Source: Azotobacter paspali (GTDB lineage Bacteria > Pseudomonadota > Gammaproteobacteria > Pseudomonadales > Pseudomonadaceae). From it: a stretch of DNA of 64,000 nt. The translations under genes were made by a program, and so were the position numbers. The DNA lies in assembly GCF_042434745.1 (NCBI RefSeq), contig NZ_JBHLSS010000136.1, one strand, 5' to 3'. Positions 22,901 through 32,291 of the stretch are shown piece by piece; positions within the stretch are counted from its first letter, which is position 1, and every line of letters starts with the position of its first letter. The notes below the pieces were generated by a model, which saw only the letters and a program-made list of their open reading frames with translations, had not been told where the DNA came from and ran no database searches.

Positions 22901-25900
22901 TTTGACGAGCAGGTCGTCGCCGGCGTGCAGCGCCAGTTGACCGGACAGAACGCCGGTTGCCGCTGCGATTTACTGGCCGTGCCGGAGCAGGATCCAGCCG
23001 ATGATTATCAACAGGCGGCACTGGTGCTGCTGCAGCGAATTCGGCTATTACTCAGTCAGAGTGTCGACGGACGGCGATTAATCCAGCTCGCGGTCTACAA
23101 CCCAGAAGGCGGGCGGATGATCGGCGGCCTGGCAGCAATGCTGCGCAGCTTGCAGCTCGAAGCACCGGACTTTACCGGCCAGCTGATCGAGTTGGACGAG
23201 CAACGGTCGCTGGTGCAACGTCTGGAGGAAAATACCGCCGCCGGCGACGTCGAGATCCGTTACCAGACGGGACACCGCCAAGTGCAACGCTGGCTCCCCT
23301 GTCCGCCGGTTGATCTAGCGATCGACGCGCCGTGGAAGGATCGCGGAGTCTACCTGATTACCGGCGGCCTAGGCGGCCTCGGACGGATCTTCGCTCGTGC
23401 GATCGCTGCCAGTGTCAACGAGGCCACATTGATTCTAACAGGCCGTTCGGCGGTGGACCCGCAGTTGCTGGCTGGGGTCGACGCTGGCCGGACCAAGATT
23501 GAATACCGTCAACTGGATGTCAGCGACCGTGCTGCGGTGCAGCAATTGATCGAGTGGATTCTTGTCGAATATCGCTGCCTCAATGGCGTGTTACATAGCG
23601 CCGGGGTGATCCGAGATAGCCTGCTGATCAACAAACAGGATGACGAACTAAAACAGGTGATGGAGGCCAAGGTGGCCGGTGTCCGCAATCTGGATCTGGC
23701 CACTGCCGAGCTGCCCTTAGACTTCTTGATCTTCTTTTCGTCCGGTACCGGCGTGGTCGGCAATGCTGGCCAGGCCGACTATGCCGCAGCGAACGCCTTT
23801 GTCGACCGCTACGCTGCCTACCGCAGCCGGCTGGCAGCGCAGGGACGGCGAAGCGGCCACAGCCTAGCGATCAATTGGCCGCTGTGGAAAGAGGGCGGCA
23901 TGAAGGTGGATGAGACGACCGCACAGCAGATGGCGGAAAGCACCGGCATGGTGGAGATGCCCACCAATGCCGGGATTCATGCGCTGCGCCAATGCATCGC
24001 GTTGGCGAGGCCGCAGCTGTTGGTGATGCATGGTCTGCGTGAGCAGATCACCGCCCTGGTGACCGGCCGCAGCGACGCCGATGTCGCGGCGGCGGACTAC
24101 AGTGAGCGGCAACGCCAAGCCGTAGCGCCGCCGCCATCCAGCGCCGGGGCGCCATTGGCGGAGGAACTGTGCCGCGCGCTGATCGACTTGGTGTCCCAGC
24201 AGATGAAAATCCCCACCACAGAGATCCATCTTGATGCCGAGTTCAGCCAATACGGCTTCGACTCAATCAGCCTGACTGCGCTGGCAACCACTTTGAAACA
24301 ACAATGGCGGCTTAACCTGGCGCCGACGATCTTTTTTGAACATGCCACTATTGGCCGTTTCGCCGCTTACCTTGAGCGCGAGCACAGTAGCGTGCTCGCG
24401 GCCAAGCTGTCGCCGCAGCAAACGGCGCCGCAACAGCAGATTAAACAGTCGCCACTGGCACTGCATCAACATGACACTCGGGCGCCGCGATTACTGGTCG
24501 GGCGGCGCCGACTGAAGGCAACCCTATCTTCCGTTGATACAATATCCTCTTCTGTTCCGAGCAGATCTGCAGACGATGAAGATATCGCGGTGATCGGCGT
24601 CAGCGGCCGCTTCCCCATGGCCGATGATGTCGAGCAGTTTTTCCGCAACCTCAAGGAAGGCCGGGACTGTATTAGCGAGATACCCGCCAACCGCTGGGAC
24701 TGGCGCGAATATTACGGCGATCCGCACCGGCAAGTCGACAAAACAAATGTCAAATGGGGTGGTTTTATCAACGGCGTCGATCACTTTGATCCGTTGTTCT
24801 TCGCCATCTCGCCGCGGGAAGCCCAGTTGATGGATCCCCAACAACGCCTACTGATGACTTATGTCTGGCTGGCGATCGAAGACGCCGGCTACGCCACCAT
24901 TGATCTGGCGGGTAGTGATACAGGGATTTTCGTCGGCACCGGAGTGACCGGCTACAGCAGCCTGATCGCCAAAACCGGCGTGCCGATCGAGGGTTACAGC
25001 GCCACGGCGATGGTGCCCTCGGTCGGTCCCAATCGGATGAGCTTTCTACTCGACCTGCATGGTCCCAGCGAGCCGGTCGAAACCGCCTGCTCTTCCTCGT
25101 TGGTGGCGATCCACCGTGCGGTCCAGGCGATGCGCAGCGGAGATTGCCGGATGGCGGTCGTCGGAGGCGTTAATACCCTAATCGCCCCCGAGGCGCAGAT
25201 CAGCTTTAACAAAGCGGGCATGCTGGCCTTCGATGGGCGCAGTAAAACCTTCTCGGCCCAGGCCAACGGTTACGCCCGTGGCGAAGGGGTGGGGATGATT
25301 GTGCTGAAGAAACGTTCCCAGGCCGAGGCCGACGGCGATCACATCTATGCCTTGATCCGCAGTACCGTGGAAAACCACGGCGGCAGGGCTAACTCCCTAA
25401 CCGCGCCAAACCCACGGGCCCAGGCCGAGCTGCTGAAATCAGCCTATCGCCAGGCTGGTGTCGATCCACGCACCATAGGTTATATCGAGGCCCATGGCAC
25501 TGGTACTGAACTGGGTGATCCGATCGAGATCAACGGCCTGAAAATGGCGTTCCGCGAGTTGGGTGAAGAGTTGGGCGTTGACGAACTGGGGCAGGGATAT
25601 TGCGGTGTTGGTTCGGTGAAATCGAACATCGGACACCTCGAATTGGCCGCCGGTGTTGCCGGAGTGATCAAGGTATTGCTGCAATTCAAGCACAAGGTTC
25701 TGTTTAAGAGCCTGCACTGCGAAGAGCTCAATCCCTATATCGAGCTCAATAACAGCCCATTTTATATTGTGCAACAAAACCGGCCCTGGCTGGCTGTCAA
25801 GGATAGTGAGGGCAACGAGTTACCGCGGCGGGCGGGGGTCAGCTCCTTCGGCTTTGGCGGCGCCAACGCCCATATCCTACTGGAGGAATACCGACCGCCG

Positions 25901-28900
25901 CTGCGCCATCACAACAAGGCGACATCGGGCGCGCGGCCGATCCTGCTATCGGCCAAAACGCCGGAACGATTGCGTGAATACGCCCGTCGCCTGGCTGAGT
26001 TTATCATCACAGAGCCTGCTGAAGCCAAGCGGGATCCCCAGCATTACCTCGATAATCTGGCTTACACTCTGCAGGTTGGCCGGGATGCAATGGAAGAGCG
26101 GTTGGCGCTGCTGAGCGACTCTTTGACGGATCTGCAACGCCAGCTCGCCGACTTCGCCGCTGGCGGCGAGGCCGTCTATCGCGGCCGCAGCGAAGGCGAC
26201 AGCCAGGTGCTGGCACTGATCCGTCAGGATGAGGACATGGCGGCGGCACTGGCTGCATGGATCGGCAAGCGCAAGTACCACAAGTTGCTGGAGCTATGGT
26301 GTCAGGGGCTGGCGATCGACTGGCACCAGTTCTACCGTGATGGCCGCCCCATGCAACGCCTCAGCCTGCCAGGCTATCCCTTTGCCGAAGAGCGCTACTG
26401 GGTAACAGATTTAACGGTCGTCCGAGTGACTGGACCATCGCCGGGCGACGTCTGGCTGCACCCGATGCTCGAACGCAATACCTCGGATTTTTACCACCAG
26501 CGGTTCAGCAGCCGCTGGCAGGGTGATGAGCGCTGGTTTGCCCACCATCAAGTCGACGACCGTAAAACCATGCCAGGCGTCGCTTACCTGGAAATGGCCC
26601 GGGCGGCGATCGCCAAATCATTGGATCCACACCAACTGGCCGCCGGCCCGCTGCAGTTCAAGAACATCATCTGGCCAGCTCCCTATACGCTGGCGCCGCA
26701 GCGCAACGAGCTGCATATCGAGTTGGCGCTGGAGCAGCGGAAGATCGACTTCAGGATCTACTCGCAGACTAATGGTGAGGAGGTCGAGCACTGCAAGGGC
26801 GGCGCGGAAGTGATCGCCGCCGCCGCCGTGGAGCAGCTGAATCTCGAAGCCCTCGGAGCAGGTCCCTGGCGACGTAGCCTGGATGCCGCAGAGCTGTACT
26901 CGCTGTTTGACCAGATCAGTATCCACTATGGCCCCAGCCACCGTGGTGTCGAGCGGCTTTGGCTCGGCGAGGGAAGGCTGCTGGCCAGGCTCAAGCTAGA
27001 TCCCAGGTTGCTTGACGGTGATTGGGTGCTGCACCCAGGTATGCTGGACTCGGCGGTACAGGCGTCGATCGGCCTATTGCTGCAACAAACTGATGGCCTT
27101 AACCAGACCCTGTTGCCCTTTGCGTTGGAGCAACTGAATGTGTATGGCCCCTGCCGACCGGTCATGTGGGCGTTGATCTGCGCTGACCGCTGCGACCAGA
27201 GTAGCGCAGTGCAGCGGATCGATATCGAACTGTGCGATGAGCAAGGACAAATCGCCGTTAGTTTTCACGGTCTCAGCTCCCGGCCGTTGAACGGCGGGCG
27301 CAGGCGGCGCATCGCCGCCGATAATCCACTGCCCGCAGGGCTGAGTCTGCTAGCGCCAAAATGGTTCATTGCCGGCAGCGCGTCGGCGACCCGACAGGCG
27401 TTGCCGACCCTGGCGATTGGCGCTGCTGGCGAACGACGTGACTGGCTGGCCGGGCGACACCCGCAAATCGAGTTTTTGTCGTCGTTGGCACCAACGATTG
27501 ACGGAATCGCCGCGCAGCTGGCTGCTTGCGCGCCGTTCCAGCGGTTGATTTGGCTGGCGCCGCAACCGTTGGCCGATTTTGCGGATCAACGGTTGCTCGA
27601 CAGTCGCGAGCAGAGCGTGCTGGCGTTGTTCAGGTTGATCAAGGCGCTGTTGCAACTGGGTTATCAGCAGCGAGCGCTGGAGTTGCAACTGATCGTCACT
27701 GCCAGCATTGCGGTGCGTACCGGCGAGCCGCAGGCACCGGAGCAGGCAGCCTGCCATGGCCTGGTGGGGTCGTTGGCAAAGGAATATGAACACTGGCGGG
27801 TTGAGCTGATCGATCTGCCGGCTGACACTAAGCCGCTGCCGGTCGCGATGCCTGAGCAGACGCTGCCCGGCGAATGTCTGGCCTGGCGTGATGGCGAATG
27901 GTTTTGCCAACGGCTATTGCCGCTGGCGGAGCGGGCGCGAACGAACGACGGCGAGGTGCGCTACCGTGAAGGCGGCGTCTATTTGGTGATAGGCGGCGCC
28001 GGCGGCATTGGCGAAGTATGGACTCGCCACGTGATCAGCCATTGCCGTGCCAAGGTGATCTGGCTTGGCCGCCGCGCTGCTGACGACGAGATTAATGGCA
28101 AGCTGGAGGCGCTGGCGCAGTTTGGCCAGGAATACAATGCTCCGGCGCCGCTGTATATCCAGGCCGACGCCACCAACGTCGGGCAGTTGACACGGGCCAG
28201 GAGACAGGTGGTCGAAGAGTTCGGACCGATCAATGGCTTGGTGCACTCGGCGCTGGTGCTTGATGATGGTCGCCTGGAGCAGATGGACGAGGCGCAGTTT
28301 ACCGCCTGTCTCGACGCCAAGATGCTGACCAGCGTGCGAATGGCCCAAGTCTTTGCCCCAGCCGACAACCCGGCGCTGGACTTTGTATTGTTTTTCTCGT
28401 CGATGATCGCATTTAGCAGGGCGACCGGCCAGAGCAATTACGCCGCCGGCTGCACCTTCGCCGACGCCTTTGCCGCTCAACTTAATCAACACTGGTCCTG
28501 CGCAGTCAAGGTAATCAACTGGGGCTATTGGGGCAGCGTCGGCGTGGTGGCAGATCCAGGCTATCGGGCGCGGATGGCTGAGCGGGGGCTGGGCTCAATC
28601 GAGCCGGACGAGGGCATGGCGGCGCTGGATCGTCTGCTGGCCAGTCCGCTACCGCAGTTGGGCCTGATCAAACTACTTGAGCCGATGGCCATTGCCGGTA
28701 TCGACAGCGGCTGGCAGCTTGATTGTTACTCGCCGTGCAAGTCCCCGGCATCCCATGCCTGGGCAGAGGTGGCCCAAAGGCTAGGTCCGCCGCCACAACA
28801 TCACAGCGCGGCGGGTGAAATGGACCGGCTGTTGCTGGCATTGATCTTCGCCTGCCTCGGCGAACTAGCCGGCGACGGCCCGCTGACTGAGCAACAAATC

Positions 28901-31900
28901 GCCGCCAATCCGGCGGTGGCAGCCAATCTCGAGGCCAATCCCTTTTATCGTCGGTGGCTGCAAGAAAGCCTTCGTTTGCTGGCGCAAAAAGGCTATATCG
29001 ATGACGAGGGGCGGTTGCTGACGGCCATCCCCGCCGCCGCATCACTGTGGTCGCAGTGGCGCCAGGCTAGCGACGAATGGCGCCGAGATAGCGATCTGCG
29101 TGCTCAGTTACAGCTGGTGGAAACCTGTTCTCGGGCGCTGCCGGCAATCCTTCGTGGAGAAAAGTCGGCCACCGAGGCGATCTTCCCCGACGGCTCAATG
29201 GCATTGGTGGAAGATATTTATAAAAACAACAGAATTTCCGATTATTTCAACAAGGCGCTCGGCGAGGTGGTGACGGATGTCGCTCGCCGCCATGCGGAGA
29301 GCGACCGGCCGTTGCGGATTCTCGAGATCGGCGCGGGCACCGGCGGCACAACCGCTGGGCTGATCGATAGGCTGCGGCCTTGGCGAAGACGGATCGCCGA
29401 ATACTGCTACACGGATTTGTCCCAGGCTTTCCTACGCCATGCCGAACAGTGTTTTGCGTCCAAGGCGCCCTACTTGCGCACCGCGATTTTTGACGTCAGC
29501 AAAGCTGGGCCCGAGCAGGGCATTAGCACGAATTACTACGATCTGGTGATCGCCACCAATGTGTTGCACGCTACGCCGGACCTTCGTCGTACGCTGCAAA
29601 ACGCCAAAACCACGCTGCGCTATGGTGGTCTGTTATTGCTTAATGAAATCAGCGAGCGCTCGATGTTCACCCACCTGACCTTTGGCCTGCTCGAAGGTTG
29701 GTGGCTCTATGGCGACGAGGCGCTGAGGATCGAGGGTTGTCCCGGCCTGCATCCTGAGAGCTGGCGACGACTGTTGCAGTCGCAGGGCTTTGATCGCATT
29801 GCTTTCCCGGCCGCTGGCGGTCATCACCTGGGCCAGCAGATCATCGTCGCTGCCAGCGATGGCGTGGTTTGCCTGCCGGCGCAGCAAAGGGTAACGGCCG
29901 CCGCCGAGGTCACGATCGGCGCTCCCGTCGAGGCGGTAGCGCCAGTGGCGAAGCCGATCATCGCCGCGGGCGAGGTTGATGAAGACGTGCTGGCGGGGCA
30001 ATGCCGCCAGCTGATTACTGATGTCCTGTCGAAGCTGGTAAATATTGCCCCTGAGCGGCTGCAGCGGGATGTTGGCTTTGATTACTACGGCATCGACTCA
30101 ATTTTGCAGATTAGCCTGATCCAGACCCTGGAGAAGACCACTGGCGAGCTGTCACGGACCATACTTTTTGAATACAACACCATCAATCAACTGACGGATT
30201 ACCTTTTGACCGCGCATCGTCCTGCGCTGGCAAGGCATTTTGCGGCCATCCAAGATGATGGGCGCCGGGATGCGGCGCAGCCAGTGGCCCCAGAGGGGGT
30301 AAACCACGAGCGCAAGCCGCGTCACGCTCCCCGCCATACCCTACCGATCTACGATAACTACAATAACGCCAGTTCTATGCTAACGACTACGCAGACAAGC
30401 GTCGTCGAACAAGCAGCGATGAGCCGGGATATTGCAATTATCGGCGTCAGCGGCCGCTATCCTATGGCTGCCGACCTTGAGTGCTTCTGGGTTAACCTGC
30501 GCAACGGACACAACTGTGTCAGTGAGGCACCGAGTCTGCGTTGGGCGGAGTCCCTGACTGGGACCCAGTCCTGGGCTACTGAGCGGTACTACGGCGGTTT
30601 CCTTGAACAGGTCGATGACTTTGATCACAAGCTGTTCGGGATCTCCAGCGCTGAGGCGAGCAACCTTTCGCCGGAGCTGCGACAGATGCTTGAAGTTACC
30701 TGGCGTACCTTCGAGGACGCCGGTTACAACAGCAATGCCATCGCCCGGATCCAGCAGCGCAACGCTGCGGGGGTCGGGGTCTTTGTAGGTTCGATGTACA
30801 ACCAGTCACTTTGGACTGAGAGCAGCTTGGAGCGGGCGGCGATCAAGTCCAATGTCACTGACTGGCAGATACCTAACCGAATTTCCCACTATTTTGATCT
30901 CAAGGGCCCGAGCTTGGCGGTCAACTCGGCGTGCTCCAGCTCGATGAGCGCGATCCACCTGGCCTGCCAGAGTCTTTTGCAGAATGACTGCGCGATGGCG
31001 ATCGCCGGCGGTGTCAACCTGATTCTCGATCCGTCCAAATACCAGACCCTCAAACTGGCCAATTACCTCGGCAGCGGTGATCTTAGCCGCGGCTTCGGCC
31101 AGGGTGACGGTATGATCCCAGGCGAGGGCGCCGGCGCCGTGTTGCTCAAACCTCTGGCCGCGGCAGTGACCGACGGCGACAGAATCTACGGGGTGATCAA
31201 GAGCTCCAGCGTCAATCATGGCGGCGGCAAGCTGATGTACTCAGCTCCGGATACACATCAGCAAACCCAGCTAATCGCCGAGACCATTAAGCGGGCCGGC
31301 TTGAAGCCGGCGCAGATCAACTACGTCGAAGCGGCGGCCAACGGCTCCGAGCTGGGTGATTCACTCGAGGTGGTGGCATTGAAAAAAGTCTTTGGCGACA
31401 AGCGGCCCGCTAGCTGTGCACTGGGTACAGTCAAGTCGAATATCGGCCACCTCGAGGCGGCGTCGGGAATTTCCCAGCTAACCAAGGTGTTACTGCAGTT
31501 GCAACACAGGCAATTGGCGCCGTCGATCAATACCGAGCCGCCCAACCCTCATATAAGGCTCGATGGCAGCGCCTTTTACCTACAACAGCAGGCGTCGCCC
31601 TGGCCAGCGCTAGTAGCCCCGGATGGAACTTGCCAGCCGCGCCGTTGCTTGATCAATTCCTTTGGTGCCGGCGGCAGCTACGCCAGTCTAGTGGTGGAAG
31701 AGCACTTGGAGCGGCGACCGCAGCTCAGGCGCCAGGGGGGGGAGCAGTTGTTGATTTTCTCGGCAGCCAGCCGCCACAGCCTGTTGGCCTACCTAGAAAA
31801 GTTCCAGGCATTTATCGCCACTAATCCAAGTCTTGAACTGGAGGATTTGGCCTACAGCTTAGCGCAGCGTGAACACCGCTTAGCCCACCGTGCCGCATTG

Positions 31901-32269
31901 GTGGCCGACAACATAGAACAGACGCTGGCGCGGCTGCGGCTATTGCTGACCGGCGAGCTGCCAGTGGATGGCGGCTGCTGGATCTCGCCCTTTGACGGTA
32001 TTGAAAAGGGCGAAGCCGAGACCGCGTTGGGTGCGCCCGCGCAGATGGCCGCGGCCTATTGCTGCGGCGCCAAGTTGAACTTGTCGGCGCTTTACTCGGA
32101 AGGCGGCAACAGGATCTCTCTGCCGGGATATGAGTTTGAACACCCTTTGGCGAGGCAGCCGCAGGCCGCCGCAACGCCACAAACTTTATTCAATAGCATG
32201 TTATATCGCCGCATCGCTAGCGGCGAGCTGAATGCCGAGCAATTTGAACAACTGATCACAACAATCTAA
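19898..32269 (+). CDS. rhiD: trans-AT PKS RhiD-like: KS-DH-KR-ACP / KS-DH-KR-MT-ACP / KS0
   Basis: The start is taken at 19898, overlapping the rhiC stop as ATGA. An in-frame ATG at 19859 would overlap rhiC by 43 bases and adds only 13 unconserved residues. Residues 1-30 look like a docking helix pair. Module one has KS (61-475, Cys219), DH (652-965, HVVGGRRIFPG), KR (981-1385) and ACP (Ser1456). Module two has KS (1562-1998, Cys1731), DH (2187-2471, HQVDDRKTMPG with Asp at the usual Gly), KR (2478-2950, with an LDD motif), MT (2973-3328) and ACP (Ser3401). The third KS (3510-3935) keeps Cys3679, but HGTGT is replaced by AANGS, so the first catalytic His is Ala3813 and it should not elongate. 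The C-terminal helix (about 4098-4123, IASGELNAEQFEQL) should dock to RhiE. Expected products are the C9/C10 and C7/C8 units with 8-methyl, whose alkenes end up shifted to 11,12 and 9,10. Confidence 0.9.
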   Translation: MSSQEFQSIIARLQNRQITVAEAKQRLQQLKAATAKATPGIEQTGTGGKTLSGAGRAQENVEIAVIGMAGQFPAADNVDRFWRNLSTGVDGVVELGERYLAPQRSYSPERQPGKTYCKWGGILEQRDDFDPLFFNISPRDAESMNPHQRLILQESWKALEDAGYNPKSFQGQSVGIFVGAEPTGYFHETFIGASDAIIASRLSYFLDFKGPALVVNTGCSSSASAIHLACESLRNREANLTLAGGVFATLSEQSLISLSQMDMLSPTGRCHTFDSRSDGIVLSEAVGMVTLKRLPEAIADGDPIYGVICASGINQDGASNGITAPSGQAQERLISELYRRFDINPRQISYVEAHGTGTPLGDPVEVNALARAFRQFTPDTGYCALGSAKAHIGHTSAAAGVVSLIKILLSMKYRQLPGLLNFEQLNPQIELADSAFYINRELSDWLVDGSGLQMAALNSFGHSGTNVHIVIREAIEVATATPSEESRPLLLPLSARTADSLKQYARLVSEALVDPAVRLADLAYTLQTGRLAQDHRLIFLCTDKAQLAQQLDDWLDGRSPRHCWYCRIDTGEHPTIEPPSTGNHAGLQPLAEAWVAGGKIDWIEFNRRHYDDARRIHAPVYPFARQNFWIPPARRGTVGGNAGAALGFTPNCLHPFLARNTSDLLSQRFTTVFDGEEFFLKQHVVGGRRIFPGVGHLEMARAAVAMAANGLAASERQPVFSNVVWLRPLIIDGQKRQIDVELTLEEDDQIRFEISSRNYDPLSGLVAGEPVLHSQGLASFAEQSPQCNVDLAALKARINGGQLSAEQCYQAYREMTFEHGPAYQGLQSVALGRGEVLAELALPSCQHDSFNDYLLHPSLMDSALQAAIALSIGADVVLPEGDRENLPPVMRPTLPFALEGLQVLDRCSERMWARVAYAKRRDDQQADNGLQRLDIELFDQQGKLCVLMQGFTSRVLGDHSDPATTDKLLMETLLFQPQWTDEAVCHSEAAGFSQRLILLSGFDEQVVAGVQRQLTGQNAGCRCDLLAVPEQDPADDYQQAALVLLQRIRLLLSQSVDGRRLIQLAVYNPEGGRMIGGLAAMLRSLQLEAPDFTGQLIELDEQRSLVQRLEENTAAGDVEIRYQTGHRQVQRWLPCPPVDLAIDAPWKDRGVYLITGGLGGLGRIFARAIAASVNEATLILTGRSAVDPQLLAGVDAGRTKIEYRQLDVSDRAAVQQLIEWILVEYRCLNGVLHSAGVIRDSLLINKQDDELKQVMEAKVAGVRNLDLATAELPLDFLIFFSSGTGVVGNAGQADYAAANAFVDRYAAYRSRLAAQGRRSGHSLAINWPLWKEGGMKVDETTAQQMAESTGMVEMPTNAGIHALRQCIALARPQLLVMHGLREQITALVTGRSDADVAAADYSERQRQAVAPPPSSAGAPLAEELCRALIDLVSQQMKIPTTEIHLDAEFSQYGFDSISLTALATTLKQQWRLNLAPTIFFEHATIGRFAAYLEREHSSVLAAKLSPQQTAPQQQIKQSPLALHQHDTRAPRLLVGRRRLKATLSSVDTISSSVPSRSADDEDIAVIGVSGRFPMADDVEQFFRNLKEGRDCISEIPANRWDWREYYGDPHRQVDKTNVKWGGFINGVDHFDPLFFAISPREAQLMDPQQRLLMTYVWLAIEDAGYATIDLAGSDTGIFVGTGVTGYSSLIAKTGVPIEGYSATAMVPSVGPNRMSFLLDLHGPSEPVETACSSSLVAIHRAVQAMRSGDCRMAVVGGVNTLIAPEAQISFNKAGMLAFDGRSKTFSAQANGYARGEGVGMIVLKKRSQAEADGDHIYALIRSTVENHGGRANSLTAPNPRAQAELLKSAYRQAGVDPRTIGYIEAHGTGTELGDPIEINGLKMAFRELGEELGVDELGQGYCGVGSVKSNIGHLELAAGVAGVIKVLLQFKHKVLFKSLHCEELNPYIELNNSPFYIVQQNRPWLAVKDSEGNELPRRAGVSSFGFGGANAHILLEEYRPPLRHHNKATSGARPILLSAKTPERLREYARRLAEFIITEPAEAKRDPQHYLDNLAYTLQVGRDAMEERLALLSDSLTDLQRQLADFAAGGEAVYRGRSEGDSQVLALIRQDEDMAAALAAWIGKRKYHKLLELWCQGLAIDWHQFYRDGRPMQRLSLPGYPFAEERYWVTDLTVVRVTGPSPGDVWLHPMLERNTSDFYHQRFSSRWQGDERWFAHHQVDDRKTMPGVAYLEMARAAIAKSLDPHQLAAGPLQFKNIIWPAPYTLAPQRNELHIELALEQRKIDFRIYSQTNGEEVEHCKGGAEVIAAAAVEQLNLEALGAGPWRRSLDAAELYSLFDQISIHYGPSHRGVERLWLGEGRLLARLKLDPRLLDGDWVLHPGMLDSAVQASIGLLLQQTDGLNQTLLPFALEQLNVYGPCRPVMWALICADRCDQSSAVQRIDIELCDEQGQIAVSFHGLSSRPLNGGRRRRIAADNPLPAGLSLLAPKWFIAGSASATRQALPTLAIGAAGERRDWLAGRHPQIEFLSSLAPTIDGIAAQLAACAPFQRLIWLAPQPLADFADQRLLDSREQSVLALFRLIKALLQLGYQQRALELQLIVTASIAVRTGEPQAPEQAACHGLVGSLAKEYEHWRVELIDLPADTKPLPVAMPEQTLPGECLAWRDGEWFCQRLLPLAERARTNDGEVRYREGGVYLVIGGAGGIGEVWTRHVISHCRAKVIWLGRRAADDEINGKLEALAQFGQEYNAPAPLYIQADATNVGQLTRARRQVVEEFGPINGLVHSALVLDDGRLEQMDEAQFTACLDAKMLTSVRMAQVFAPADNPALDFVLFFSSMIAFSRATGQSNYAAGCTFADAFAAQLNQHWSCAVKVINWGYWGSVGVVADPGYRARMAERGLGSIEPDEGMAALDRLLASPLPQLGLIKLLEPMAIAGIDSGWQLDCYSPCKSPASHAWAEVAQRLGPPPQHHSAAGEMDRLLLALIFACLGELAGDGPLTEQQIAANPAVAANLEANPFYRRWLQESLRLLAQKGYIDDEGRLLTAIPAAASLWSQWRQASDEWRRDSDLRAQLQLVETCSRALPAILRGEKSATEAIFPDGSMALVEDIYKNNRISDYFNKALGEVVTDVARRHAESDRPLRILEIGAGTGGTTAGLIDRLRPWRRRIAEYCYTDLSQAFLRHAEQCFASKAPYLRTAIFDVSKAGPEQGISTNYYDLVIATNVLHATPDLRRTLQNAKTTLRYGGLLLLNEISERSMFTHLTFGLLEGWWLYGDEALRIEGCPGLHPESWRRLLQSQGFDRIAFPAAGGHHLGQQIIVAASDGVVCLPAQQRVTAAAEVTIGAPVEAVAPVAKPIIAAGEVDEDVLAGQCRQLITDVLSKLVNIAPERLQRDVGFDYYGIDSILQISLIQTLEKTTGELSRTILFEYNTINQLTDYLLTAHRPALARHFAAIQDDGRRDAAQPVAPEGVNHERKPRHAPRHTLPIYDNYNNASSMLTTTQTSVVEQAAMSRDIAIIGVSGRYPMAADLECFWVNLRNGHNCVSEAPSLRWAESLTGTQSWATERYYGGFLEQVDDFDHKLFGISSAEASNLSPELRQMLEVTWRTFEDAGYNSNAIARIQQRNAAGVGVFVGSMYNQSLWTESSLERAAIKSNVTDWQIPNRISHYFDLKGPSLAVNSACSSSMSAIHLACQSLLQNDCAMAIAGGVNLILDPSKYQTLKLANYLGSGDLSRGFGQGDGMIPGEGAGAVLLKPLAAAVTDGDRIYGVIKSSSVNHGGGKLMYSAPDTHQQTQLIAETIKRAGLKPAQINYVEAAANGSELGDSLEVVALKKVFGDKRPASCALGTVKSNIGHLEAASGISQLTKVLLQLQHRQLAPSINTEPPNPHIRLDGSAFYLQQQASPWPALVAPDGTCQPRRCLINSFGAGGSYASLVVEEHLERRPQLRRQGGEQLLIFSAASRHSLLAYLEKFQAFIATNPSLELEDLAYSLAQREHRLAHRAALVADNIEQTLARLRLLLTGELPVDGGCWISPFDGIEKGEAETALGAPAQMAAAYCCGAKLNLSALYSEGGNRISLPGYEFEHPLARQPQAAATPQTLFNSMLYRRIASGELNAEQFEQLITTI

Positions 32270-32291
32270 TGGATCAATAACATGGAACATT

